In this document: in pieces, positions 1 to 6,726 of the stretch | Layout of the letters: each line of letters starts with the position of its first letter | Position numbering within the stretch: position 1 is the first letter of the stretch | Assembly (NCBI RefSeq): GCF_025994435.1 | Contig: NZ_BAQK01000012.1 | Span: 1 to 24,814 of the forward strand | Reading direction: 5' to 3' | DNA: 24,814 bases | Source: Gluconacetobacter johannae | GTDB taxonomy: Bacteria; Pseudomonadota; Alphaproteobacteria; Acetobacterales; Acetobacteraceae | The notes under the pieces: generated by a model | Database searches by the model: none | Seen by the model: the letters and a program-made list of their open reading frames with translations, nothing else | What the model was told of the DNA's origin: nothing | Translations under genes and position numbers: made by a program

Positions 1-338
1 GCTATCCGTATTACGGCGGCTATTATGGCGGCTGGGGCTGGCCGCTGGCATTCGGCGCGGTTCTGGGCGTGGCGGCCGGCGCGGCGGCGTCCTCGTACGG
101 GTCGTACGATGGCGGGTATGACGATGGATATGACGGCAGCGCGGGATACCCGCCCGGCTATTACCCCTATTCCCCCGGCACGGCGGCCCCCGGCGCCTAC
201 CCGCAGCAGCCCTATCAGCCGTATCAGCAGCCCTACAGCGTCGCGCCGCCGCAGGGTGCGCCGATGCAGTCGCCCGTCGTCACCTGCAGCAAGGGGCTGG
301 TCTTCAACCGCCTGACCGAAAGTTGCGACCGGCCGTGA
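1..338 (+). CDS. Tyr/Gly/Pro-rich probable exported protein, C-terminal part
   Basis: The frame is open from base 3 to the TGA at 336-338, so the 5' end lies outside the window. The visible 111 residues start with a Tyr/Gly/Trp-rich stretch (YPYYGGYYGGWGWP), then a short hydrophobic Ala/Gly/Val segment (AFGAVLGVAAGAAA). Asp/Gly/Tyr repeats and a Pro/Gln/Tyr-rich tail (repeated QQPYQPYQQPY) follow, ending in a compact segment with two cysteines (VVTCSKGLVFNRLTESCDRP) that could form a disulfide. This low-complexity layout resembles the protein at 4169-4543 and suggests a secreted or surface protein. No catalytic domain is visible and I assign no function. A start at the ATG at 69 is possible but would discard in-frame sequence of the same character. 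Confidence 0.62.
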   Translation, partial: YPYYGGYYGGWGWPLAFGAVLGVAAGAAASSYGSYDGGYDDGYDGSAGYPPGYYPYSPGTAAPGAYPQQPYQPYQQPYSVAPPQGAPMQSPVVTCSKGLVFNRLTESCDRP

Positions 339-386
339 CACGCCACAGCCATGACATATTATGTTACATGATGCCTGTCCGAGGCA

Positions 387-408
387 CGGGACGGGCGGTT
401 CCGTCCCG
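387..408. other. GC-rich hairpin in the leader of the next gene
   Basis: The arms CGGGACGG (387-394) and CCGTCCCG (401-408) pair perfectly over 8 bp around the 6-nt loop GCGGTT. It lies 48 bp after the preceding stop codon and 31 bp before the next start. No T-run follows on the plus strand, so an intrinsic terminator is not certain. It could act as a 3' end stabiliser or as a leader structure. Confidence 0.4.
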
Positions 409-438
409 ATGTCCGGCAATCGAAATTGGATACGAGAG

Positions 439-801
439 ATGATGAGTTTGCGGAAATGCGTCGCGCCCGTTCTGATGGCCGCCGGCCTGCTGGCGGCGGG
501 CGTTGCGACCGACGCGCGGGCCGAACCCGGCGGCTGCCTGAAATATGGCGCGGTCGGCGCGGTCGGTGGGCATCTGGCCCATCATGGCGTCCTCGGGGCC
601 GCCGGGGGGTGTGTCGCCGGCATGTATACCCGCCACGAATATCGCAAGGGCCTGCGCGAGAAGGCCGCGCTGTATGACAAGGAACATCCCGCCGACCCGC
701 ATATGAGCCTGGCGGAACGTTACCGGAACCGCAAGACGGACGAGCAGAAGGCCACGCTGTATGACGCCGAGCATCCGCCGGCTCCGCCGCCGGGGCATTG
801 A
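439..801 (+). CDS. small exported protein with glycine-zipper-like segment
   Basis: I place the start at tandem ATGs (439 and 442), because a Sec signal peptide begins there (MMSLRKCVAPVLMAAGLLAA, with likely cleavage after DARA around residue 28). A GAGAG purine stretch sits just before the ATG. The 120-residue product has a glycine-rich hydrophobic segment (residues 37-61) with spaced glycines like a glycine-zipper membrane insert, flanked by Cys33 and Cys58. The charged C-terminal half carries a duplicated motif, KAALYDKEHP (75-84) and KATLYDAEHP (104-113), 29 residues apart. The tail is Pro-rich. It is probably a periplasmic or outer-membrane-associated protein. No named family is recognised. 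A hairpin followed by TTTTT at 911-930 would terminate it. Confidence 0.7.
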   Translation: MMSLRKCVAPVLMAAGLLAAGVATDARAEPGGCLKYGAVGAVGGHLAHHGVLGAAGGCVAGMYTRHEYRKGLREKAALYDKEHPADPHMSLAERYRNRKTDEQKATLYDAEHPPAPPPGH

Positions 802-822
802 GGCGCCGCGTCGGCCAAGCAT

Positions 823-930
823 CAGGGCGCTGCCCTGAACCCGCCAAAGGGCATTGCCCTTTGGGAACCCAGTCCTTGATCGGGGTCCAGGGCCTCAGGC
901 CCTGGTGGGTTCGGGCAACGCCCGATTTTT
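823..930 (+). repeat. composite palindromic repeat, copy A (four hairpins)
   Basis: Four consecutive G+C-rich hairpins with tiny loops: CAGGGC/GCCCTG (823-837, loop GCT); CCAAAGGGC/GCCCTTTGG (844-864, loop ATT); CCAGGGCCT/AGGCCCTGG (887-905, loop C); TCGGGC/GCCCGA (911-925, loop AAC), then TTTTT. Copy D (19374-19485) has the same four hairpins in the same order and orientation, with near-identical linkers. It fills the gap between two convergent genes. I do not know a published name for this element. Confidence 0.85.
911..930 (+). terminator. intrinsic terminator formed by last hairpin of copy A
   Basis: A 6-bp stem TCGGGC/GCCCGA with a 3-nt loop is followed directly by five T residues on the plus strand, the form of a Rho-independent terminator for the gene ending at 801. 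The opposite strand has no T-run, so it would not serve hemH equally well. Confidence 0.6.
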
Positions 931-932
931 CT

Positions 933-1970
933 TCAGGCGGGCTCCAGCCAGCCCGCCAGTTCCCGCCTTGCCAGGGCTTCCAGCAGGTCGATCGCGGCCG
1001 GGGCCGCGTTCAGGCAGGGGATCAGCGCGAAATCGGTCCCGCCGGCGGCGATGAATCCGGCGCGGACCTCGTTGCCGATCTCGTCCAGCGTTTCGATGCA
1101 ATCGGCCATGAAGCCCGGCATGATGACCGCGACACGGGTGATGCCCTGCGCGGGCAAGGCGTGCACCAGCGGCGCGGTATAGGGTTCCAGCCAGCGCGCG
1201 GGGCCGAAGCGCGACTGGTAGGTCAGGGGCATGGTCGCCTCGTCCATGTCCAGCGCCCGGCGCAGGGCGACGATCGTGCGTTCGCAATCCTGGGGATAAT
1301 GATCGCCCCGGGCGACGTAATCGCGGGGCAGCCCGTGGAACGAGGCCACGATCCGCTGCGGCGCGAACGGCAGGTTCGCCAGCGTCTCGCGCACCGATCG
1401 GGCCAGGGCGTCGATATACAGCGGATGGTCGGGGAACGGCGGTACGGTCCGGATGGCCGGCTGGTTACGCAGCCGCATCAGCGCGCGAAAGGCCTGGTCG
1501 TTGGCGGTGGCCGTCGTGGTGGCGCTGTACTGGGGATAGAGCGGCAGCAGCAGGATCCGGTCGCAGCCACGGCGCAGCAGCCGGTCGAGCCCCGACAGGA
1601 CCGCCGGCTTGCCGTACCGCATGGCCCATTCCACCGCCACGCCGTCGGCGGCCAGCCGTTCGGCCAGCCCCTCGGCCTGCGCGCGGGTGTGGGTACGCAA
1701 CGGGCTTTCGTCGCGTTCGGCATGCCAGATGCGGCGATAGGCGGCCCCCGTCCTGCGCGGGCGCAGGGTCAGGATGGGGCCTTGCAGGATGGGTTGCCAG
1801 ATGGCGGGGCTGGCTTCGATGATGCGACGGTCGGACAGGAATTCCGACAGATAGCGCCGGATGGCCTGATAACCGGTTCCGTCCGGGGTCCCCAGATTGG
1901 TCAGCAGAACGCCGATGCGCGCTGGGCCGGGCGTCGCGGGCGCGTCGGGACGGATGGTCAGGAAGGTCAT
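933..1970 (-). CDS. hemH: ferrochelatase
   Basis: HemH inserts Fe2+ into protoporphyrin IX, the last step of protoheme synthesis. The 345-aa product opens with the family motif IGVLLTNLGTPD (19-30). It has the LLPLYPQYSATTT segment (141-153), the conserved FHGLP motif with catalytic His212, and a DCIETLDEI motif whose Glu293 matches the conserved second active-site acid. Length is normal for bacterial ferrochelatases. The ATG start leaves a short N-terminal extension before the first strand. No membrane anchor is visible, so it is probably soluble or peripheral. It lies downstream of mutY and a small membrane protein on the same strand. Its stop codon abuts palindromic copy A. Confidence 0.97.
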   Translation of the reverse strand: MTFLTIRPDAPATPGPARIGVLLTNLGTPDGTGYQAIRRYLSEFLSDRRIIEASPAIWQPILQGPILTLRPRRTGAAYRRIWHAERDESPLRTHTRAQAEGLAERLAADGVAVEWAMRYGKPAVLSGLDRLLRRGCDRILLLPLYPQYSATTTATANDQAFRALMRLRNQPAIRTVPPFPDHPLYIDALARSVRETLANLPFAPQRIVASFHGLPRDYVARGDHYPQDCERTIVALRRALDMDEATMPLTYQSRFGPARWLEPYTAPLVHALPAQGITRVAVIMPGFMADCIETLDEIGNEVRAGFIAAGGTDFALIPCLNAAPAAIDLLEALARRELAGWLEPA

Positions 1971-2068
1971 CAGGTCATTCTGCTACAGGATGGCGCGCGT
2001 CCTGGCAAAACACCCGCATCCCGACCCCTGCCCCGGCGACGGAGGGGACGGCTGAGACCTGCGCCGCG

Positions 2069-2209
2069 TCAGCGACGGTCGCGCACCCGCACGGGCACCG
2101 CACGAGGTGCGGGCTGGGCGCGCCACGCCTGGATCGCGGCACAGCCCATCAGCACGGACACGCACAGCAGCGGCAGGGATGACGACAGAAAGGCGGAAAT
2201 GGCGGTCAT
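2069..2209 (-). CDS. 46-aa single-pass membrane protein
   Basis: The start is the ATG at 2209, because GGAG lies at the right distance upstream (GGAGAGCACG then ATG) and a hydrophobic segment begins immediately. The product starts MTAISAFLSSSLPLLCVSVL, followed by a short basic tail rich in Arg and Pro. This gives one predicted transmembrane helix (residues 5-26) and a positively charged cytoplasmic end. A Cys at residue 22 (MGC) vaguely resembles a lipobox but lacks the usual -3 residue context. The frame continues upstream to an ATG at 2326, but that extension has no membrane or domain character. Function unknown. It sits between mutY and hemH and could be co-transcribed with either. Confidence 0.5.
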   Translation of the reverse strand: MTAISAFLSSSLPLLCVSVLMGCAAIQAWRAQPAPRAVPVRVRDRR

Positions 2210-2318
2210 CGTGCTCTCCATCCCGATCGGGGCGGTCCCCGAAGGCTTGCGCGGCGGAACGGGACCACGAAATCGGTCGTCCGGGCCGCACATTCCAGTG
2301 AACCGTGCCGGTTTACGC

Positions 2319-2341
2319 CCCGTCAACGAAAAAATGACGGG
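2319..2341. other. inverted repeat between mutY and the small membrane protein gene
   Basis: CCCGTCA (2319-2325) and TGACGGG (2335-2341) form a perfect 7-bp inverted repeat around an A-rich 9-nt spacer. It lies 44 bp downstream of the mutY stop and 109 bp upstream of the small gene's start. It could be a weak terminator or a protein-binding site. Nothing else marks this gap. Confidence 0.35.
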
Positions 2342-2384
2342 AACCTGTGGCGTATCCCCGACATGGGAACGGCGCGGCGATTCG

Positions 2385-3470
2385 TCAAGTTTCGCCAGGG
2401 TCCGCCCGGCCGGCGAGTTGCAGGCATTTACGCATCAGCGACGGCAGGGCCAGCCCGTCCAGCTCGTGTTCGCCGCAGACCAGTCCACCCTGTTCGGCGA
2501 TGCTGTTGGGGAAGCGGTCGACGCGCGCCGCGTACACATCCACATGCAAGGTGAAATGGGTGAAGACATGCGTCACCCGCCCCATGGACCGCCATGGCGA
2601 CAGCCCCCGCCTGGGGGCCAGCGGGACATGAGAGAAAGCCTCGGTCATGGTCCACGCCTCGGCCCGCCAGGCGGTGCCGGGCAGTTCCAGCATGCCGCCC
2701 AGCAGGCCCCGCTCCGGCCGGCGGCGCAGCAGGACGTTTCCCGCGGCGTCGGCCAGATGGAAATGCGCCCCGTGGCGGACCGGCCTGGCGGCCTTCGGCG
2801 CCTTGGCCGGCAGGCTGGCGGCGATGCCCAGCCGCGCCCCGGCGCAGGCCCCCTGCCACGGGCAGAGCGCGCAGGCCGGAGATTTCGGGGTGCAGATCCC
2901 CGCCCCCAGATCGAACAGCGCCTGGGCGAAGTCGGACGGCCGGGCACGGGCCTCGGCCGCGTCGCCCAATGTCGCGGCCCGCAGGGCCACGGCCTTGCGC
3001 GCGGCGGGCAGCGGGTCGGTCAGGGCGAACAGGCGGGTGGTCACGCGCTCCACATTGCCGTCGACCGGCACGACCGGATGGCCGAAGGCGATGGCGGCGA
3101 TGGCGGCCGCGGTATAGGGACCGACTCCCGGCAGGGCCAGCAGTCCCGCCATGTCGCGGGGAAAACCGCCGGCACGGTCCACCGCCTGGGCGCAGGCGTG
3201 CAGGTTGCGCGCCCGCGCGTAATAGCCCAGGCCCGCCCACGCGGCCATGACGTCGTCCTGCCGGGCGCGCGCCAGGTCGGCCACCGTGGGAAACCTGTCG
3301 AGAAAACGATGGAAATATGGGATGACGGCCGCCACGGTCGTCTGCTGCAGCATGATCTCGCTGAGCCAGACGTGATAGGGGTCGGCAGCCTGGCCGGGCA
3401 GGGCCCGCCAGGGCAGCGTCCGCCGGTGGCGGTCGTACCAGCGCAGCAGATCGACGGGTAAGGGAGGCAC
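2385..3470 (-). CDS. mutY: A/G-specific adenine DNA glycosylase
   Basis: MutY removes adenine mispaired with 8-oxoguanine in base-excision repair. From a GTG start at 3470 the 361-aa protein shows catalytic Glu38 in WLSEIMLQQT, the helix-hairpin-helix LPGVGPYTA (113-121) and the catalytic Asp137 in VDGNVERV. The [4Fe-4S] ligands Cys193, Cys200, Cys203 and Cys209 have C-X6-C-X2-C-X5-C spacing. A C-terminal NUDIX-like domain that would recognise 8-oxoG starts near residue 225. No ATG lies upstream of the first domain within reach, which is why I choose GTG. It is divergent from the dciA-like gene with 9 bp between start codons, so promoters must overlap coding sequence. A much longer open frame extends upstream but is antisense shadow. 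Confidence 0.95.
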   Translation of the reverse strand: MPPLPVDLLRWYDRHRRTLPWRALPGQAADPYHVWLSEIMLQQTTVAAVIPYFHRFLDRFPTVADLARARQDDVMAAWAGLGYYARARNLHACAQAVDRAGGFPRDMAGLLALPGVGPYTAAAIAAIAFGHPVVPVDGNVERVTTRLFALTDPLPAARKAVALRAATLGDAAEARARPSDFAQALFDLGAGICTPKSPACALCPWQGACAGARLGIAASLPAKAPKAARPVRHGAHFHLADAAGNVLLRRRPERGLLGGMLELPGTAWRAEAWTMTEAFSHVPLAPRRGLSPWRSMGRVTHVFTHFTLHVDVYAARVDRFPNSIAEQGGLVCGEHELDGLALPSLMRKCLQLAGRADPGET

Positions 3471-3479
3471 GGTCCGCTT

Positions 3480-3977
3480 ATGACGAAGGAACCGACGAAC
3501 GGCAAGCGCGCACGCCCCGCCGCCCCGCCGCCCGAGCCCGCGCGCGCCTGGTCGATGCGCAGCCTGGGCGCGCTGATCCCCAACGTCGCCCGCCCCGCCT
3601 TCCGCAAGCAATCGCCGGCGGCGGTGCAGATCATCGCGGACTGGGCCGACATCGTGGGGCCCGAGCTTGCGCGCGCCACCGTGCCGCGCCGCCTGTCGGC
3701 CGGGGTGCTGACCCTGGGTTGCGCCGGGCCGGTGGCGATGGAATTGCAGCATCTGGCGCCTGCCCTGATCGGACGGATCAACCGGGCCTGCGGCCATGAC
3801 GCCGTGCGGTCGCTGAAGCTGGTCCAGGACCTGGTGCCCCGCCCCGCGGCCGCAGCCCCGCCCCCACGGCAGGCCCCGCCGCCGCCGGTGGCCATTCCCG
3901 ACATGCCCGAGGGGCCGCTGAAGGACGCGCTGGCGGCGCTGGGCGCGCGGGTGCGCGAGCGCGCCGGCCGGCGGTGA
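3480..3977 (+). CDS. DUF721 / DciA-like protein (probable helicase-loading factor)
   Basis: The 165-aa product has a basic, Pro/Ala-rich N terminus and then the DUF721 core. The core covers approximately residues 25-115 and includes the stretch AVQIIADWADIVGPELARAT, a short beta region (LTLGCAGPVAMELQH) and a following helix (LIGRINRACG). The C-terminal tail is Pro-rich and ends in a basic cluster. DUF721 includes DciA, the ancestral operator that loads the replicative helicase DnaB in bacteria lacking DnaC/DnaI. That role is inferred from the family. AGGGAGG (3461-3467) is the only good Shine-Dalgarno. It is 12 nt from the ATG, rather far, and lies inside the first codons of divergent mutY. 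Confidence 0.82.
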   Translation: MTKEPTNGKRARPAAPPPEPARAWSMRSLGALIPNVARPAFRKQSPAAVQIIADWADIVGPELARATVPRRLSAGVLTLGCAGPVAMELQHLAPALIGRINRACGHDAVRSLKLVQDLVPRPAAAAPPPRQAPPPPVAIPDMPEGPLKDALAALGARVRERAGRR

Positions 3978-4168
3978 CGAAACGTCGGCGCGGGGAAACA
4001 TGACGATCGGCCCCTGCCACAAAAAGGCCGGGATCGCGGCGCTTCCTGCGCCCGGTAGTGACGGGGCGTGGATGGCATAATCCCGCGAATGTGCGCGGCG
4101 GACGGGTTTCCCGGACCGTCCGTCCCGCCGAAGACAAGAACGGTTTCTTGCTGAAAGGGAGCATTCCG

Positions 4169-4543
4169 ATGCGCAAGATGGCTTTCCTGCTGGCCCTGTC
4201 GCTGGGCGTCGCCGGCACGCTGTCATCGACATCCGCCATGGCATGGGGCGGACGTGGCGGTTGGGGCGGTGGCGGCGGATGGCGCGGCGGCGGTGGCTGG
4301 GGCTGGCATGGCGGCGGATGGCGTGGCGGCTGGCGCGGTCCCGGCTGGGGCTGGGGCGGCTTCGGCGTCGGCATGCTGGCCGGGGCGGCGGCCGGCGCGG
4401 TGGTGGCGGCGCCGTATTATGGCGGATATCGCTACCGCTATCCGGCCTACGCCTATCCCGCGTATCCGGCGTATCCCGCTTATCCGGCCTATCCGTATCC
4501 GGTGTATGGCGCCCCTTATCCGGGCTATTATCCGGGCTGGTAA
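4169..4543 (+). CDS. secreted Gly/Trp-rich and Tyr-Pro-repeat protein
   Basis: Start at ATG 4169, with AAAGGGAG (4154-4161) 7 nt upstream. The first 25 residues form a classic signal peptide (MRKMAFLLALSLGVAG, cleavage after SAMA). The mature ~99 residues have three parts. First is a Gly/Trp/Arg-rich region with GGW and GGGGW repeats. Next comes a short hydrophobic Ala/Gly/Val stretch (GVGMLAGAAAGAVVAA), and then a Tyr/Pro region with at least four tandem YPAYPA units, ending in YPGYYPGW. This architecture matches the partial protein at the window start. It is likely secreted or envelope-associated, and Tyr/Trp repeats could support self-association. I assign no function. The 190-bp leader holds GGACGG/CCGTCC arms (4100-4121). 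The gene is convergent with trpF, 17 bp apart. Confidence 0.85.
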   Translation: MRKMAFLLALSLGVAGTLSSTSAMAWGGRGGWGGGGGWRGGGGWGWHGGGWRGGWRGPGWGWGGFGVGMLAGAAAGAVVAAPYYGGYRYRYPAYAYPAYPAYPAYPAYPYPVYGAPYPGYYPGW

Positions 4544-4560
4544 GAAAGGAAGGTCGGGCG

Positions 4561-5202
4561 CTACCCGAACCCGGCCTGTCGGGCCGCGCGGATAAACCGT
4601 GCGACCAGCGCCGGGTCCTTGCGGCCCGGCGCGCTTTCCACGCCCGACGACACGTCCACCGCGGTCGCACCACCCTGGGCGATGGCGTCGGCCACATTAT
4701 CGGGGGTCAGCCCCCCGGCCAGGATCCAGGGCGCGGGCGCGACCCAGCCCCGCGTGATCGTCCAGTCGATGGCGTGGGCATTGCCGCCCGGCCGGTCCGA
4801 ACCCGCGGGCGGGCGGGATTCGATCACCAGCCCGTCCAGGGCCGTTTCCGCCGGCAGGTCCCCTGGCGTCGCCACCCCATGGGCGTGCCAGACCGGCAGG
4901 CCGAACCGGTCGCGGATGGCGCGCGCGCGGGCCTGCGGGGCGTAGACCTGCAACCCGTCCAGTTCGGTCGCGTCCAGCACGGCGGCAATGGCGTCGTCGT
5001 CCGGCGCCACGAACAGGCCGATGCGCCGGGGGCCGCCCGCCGGCAGGCGCGCGATCAAGGCCGCCGCCTGCGCCGGCGTGACATGCCGGGGCGAACGCGC
5101 GAAGAACACGAACCCGACCCAATCCGCGCCATGCGTCACAGCGGCGTCCAGCCCGGCCGGTTCGGTCAGGCCGCAGATCTTGACGCCGATGGGCCGCTCC
5201 AT
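4561..5202 (-). CDS. trpF: phosphoribosylanthranilate isomerase
   Basis: TrpF catalyses the Amadori rearrangement of N-(5'-phosphoribosyl)anthranilate to CdRP in tryptophan synthesis. From ATG 5202 the product (213 aa) begins MERPIGVKICGLT with catalytic Cys10. It keeps the DWVGFVFFARSPRHV segment, the LDGLVIESR strand, and the phosphate-binding loops WILAGGLTPDNV and VDVSSGVESAPGRKD. A TTG at 5220 would add six residues and overlap pyrF by 11 bp. The ATG, just after the pyrF stop, gives a more typical N terminus. It is the last gene of lapA-pyrF-trpF and is not followed by trpB/trpA in the window, unlike many proteobacteria where trpF precedes trpBA. A small TCGGG/CCCGA stem (4554-4568) overlaps its stop codon. 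Confidence 0.95.
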   Translation of the reverse strand: MERPIGVKICGLTEPAGLDAAVTHGADWVGFVFFARSPRHVTPAQAAALIARLPAGGPRRIGLFVAPDDDAIAAVLDATELDGLQVYAPQARARAIRDRFGLPVWHAHGVATPGDLPAETALDGLVIESRPPAGSDRPGGNAHAIDWTITRGWVAPAPWILAGGLTPDNVADAIAQGGATAVDVSSGVESAPGRKDPALVARFIRAARQAGFG

Positions 5203-5209
5203 CGGGCGG

Positions 5210-5917
5210 TCAGCCGGCAAGCTCCGCCGCGATGGCGGCGGCGGCGGCGGCCGGGTCGGCGGCGGTGGTGATCGGGCGGCCGACGACGATCCAGTCGGCC
5301 CCGGCGCGGCGGGCCTCGGCGGGGGTCATGATCCGCTTCTGGTCGCCGGCGGCGGCCCCTGCGGGCCGGATGCCCGGCACCACCAGCACCGGCCGGTCGC
5401 CCAGCCGGTCGCGCAGCGGCGCGATTTCGTGCGACGAGCAGACCAGCCCGTCGGCCCCGGCCGCCATCGCCAGCGCCCCCAGCCGCACCACCTGCCCGCG
5501 CGGGGTGTCGGACACTCCGGTTTCGCGCAATGCCTCGGCGTCCATGCTGGTCAGCACCGTGACCGCCAGCAGGATCGGCCGCGCGTCCACGGGAAAGGCG
5601 TCATCCACCGCCGCCCGCGCCGCCGCGATCATCGCATGCCCGCCGGCGGCATGGATCGTCAGCATCGCAGGCCGCATCGCCGCCAGGCTGCCGATGGCCG
5701 AGGCGACGGTGTTGGGAATGTCGTGCAGCTTCAGGTCCAGGAACAGCGGCCGGTCGCCCGCGACGTCCCGCACCGCGTCCAGCCCGCGCGCATAGGTGAA
5801 TTCCAGCCCCAGCTTCACGGCGTCGGTGCTGGCCGCCGTCTGCGCGCGCCAGGCGCGGGCCTGCGCGGTATCCTTGGTGTCCAGCGCCACGATCAGGCGC
5901 GTGCGCCGCGCGGTCAT
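5210..5917 (-). CDS. pyrF: orotidine 5'-phosphate decarboxylase
   Basis: PyrF converts OMP to UMP, the last step of pyrimidine nucleotide synthesis. The 235-aa protein begins with RLIVALDTKD, has KLGLEF (residues 35-40) and the signature DLKLHDIPNTV with Asp61, Lys63 and Asp66 of the catalytic array. The phosphate-binding segments VPGIRPAG and WIVVGRPIT lie near the C terminus. Its ATG overlaps the lapA stop by 4 bp (ATGA), which indicates translational coupling. trpF follows within a few bases. Length and motifs are normal for the family. Confidence 0.97.
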   Translation of the reverse strand: MTARRTRLIVALDTKDTAQARAWRAQTAASTDAVKLGLEFTYARGLDAVRDVAGDRPLFLDLKLHDIPNTVASAIGSLAAMRPAMLTIHAAGGHAMIAAARAAVDDAFPVDARPILLAVTVLTSMDAEALRETGVSDTPRGQVVRLGALAMAAGADGLVCSSHEIAPLRDRLGDRPVLVVPGIRPAGAAAGDQKRIMTPAEARRAGADWIVVGRPITTAADPAAAAAAIAAELAG

Positions 5918-6258
5918 CGCGGCAGCACCTCGCGATAGGGCGCCGCCGGGGGGGCGGGCGGCGGGACGGCGGGGGGATTGAAGGTTTCGGCCTGCTGGCG
6001 GCGCAGTTCGGCGATCTGCTCCTCAAGCGTGCGGATCTGCTGTTCGGCGCGGCGGGCGCGGCCGCGCTGGCGCAGTTCGGCGAACCACAGCGACAGCGCG
6101 CCCAGTGCGAAGAAGAACGCCGCGACGATCAGGGTCAGCACGCCGACCGACGATTTCCAGCCCCAGTCCAGGAACCACATCTGGATCGAGTCCTGGTTGC
6201 CGGCGCTGAACACGATCAGCGCCAGCAGGAAGGGGATGGTGATGAGAAGACGCAACAT
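5914..6258 (-). CDS. lapA: LapA-like (DUF1049) inner-membrane protein
   Basis: The start is ATG 6258, because AGGAGG lies 6 nt upstream and a membrane helix begins at once (MLRLLITIPFLLALIVF). A second helix follows (residues 37-58, VGVLTLIVAAFFFALGALSLWF). The two-helix N terminus with a central Asn-Gln-Asp/Trp-rich loop is the DUF1049/LapA pattern. After it comes a charged coiled-coil (ELRQRGRARRAEQQIRTLEE) and a Pro-rich tail, 114 residues in all. In enterobacteria LapA acts with LapB in controlling LPS assembly. No lapB neighbour is seen here, so only the family is assigned. It is the first gene of the lapA-pyrF-trpF operon. A longer frame to 6294 lacks a ribosome-binding site. Confidence 0.85.
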   Translation of the reverse strand: MLRLLITIPFLLALIVFSAGNQDSIQMWFLDWGWKSSVGVLTLIVAAFFFALGALSLWFAELRQRGRARRAEQQIRTLEEQIAELRRQQAETFNPPAVPPPAPPAAPYREVLPR

Positions 6259-6386
6259 GCCTTGCCTCCTACAGTTCCGCATGGCCGGCGGCAAGAAAAT
6301 CGGCCCCGCGCGTCCGGCGCAGATGGGTCTTGATTCCCGATGGACCGGCGTGGTCTCGTGACAGCAGCCCGAGGCGGAGTTTGCTC

Positions 6387-6677
6387 TTGAGTGAAATCAT
6401 CGCGTTTCGCGGTACCGCGCGCAAGGACGACACGCTGTGGGCGGTCATCGCCTCCGCCGGCCGGACCATGCGGATCGCCGATGTCTATCCCGCCCGCGCC
6501 GCCGCGATGGCCGACCGGGACTGGCGCGAACAGCAGGTCCGGGCGTACGCGCAGTTCCTGCGCCAGACCCGCCAGCCCGCGCCACGCTACAGCGTCGCCC
6601 CCATCCGCCGCGCCGACCTGCCCCGGGCGTGGCGGCCACTGCCGGCGCTGGGCTTCCTGCGGGGGCAGTTCATCTAG
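6387..6677 (+). CDS. conserved-looking small protein, function unknown (TTG start)
   Basis: I choose TTG 6387 because GGCGGAG (6373-6379) sits 7 nt upstream and the frame before it has poor coding character. The 96-aa product begins MSEIIAFRGTARKDDTLWAV, is Arg-rich (about one residue in six), and has no signal peptide or membrane segment. It ends in a Pro/Arg-rich region (RRADLPRAWRPLPALGFLRG). The strong third-position G+C bias and the lack of an alternative gene on either strand support coding. It diverges from lapA with about 130 bp between start codons. I do not recognise a family. Confidence 0.6.
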   Translation: MSEIIAFRGTARKDDTLWAVIASAGRTMRIADVYPARAAAMADRDWREQQVRAYAQFLRQTRQPAPRYSVAPIRRADLPRAWRPLPALGFLRGQFI

Positions 6678-6682
6678 CCCGC

Positions 6683-6717
6683 CAGGGGTCCGAGGGGCTC
6701 TGTCCCCCGGCCCCCTG
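6683..6717. terminator. long GC hairpin between convergent genes
   Basis: An almost continuous stem: CAGGGG (6683-6688) pairs with CCCCTG (6712-6717), CCG with CGG, and GGGG with CCCC around the loop CTCTGT, broken only by single unpaired bases. It lies between two genes whose stop codons face each other (6677 and 6727). It is a plausible two-way terminator, without a T-run. It resembles the palindromic repeat family in style but is not an alignable copy. Confidence 0.5.
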
Positions 6718-6726
6718 CGCCCTGCT

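Noticed and set aside
798..3461. 887-codon forward open frame.
   Set aside because: Antisense to hemH and mutY, both with full family motifs; long shadow frames are expected at this G+C content.
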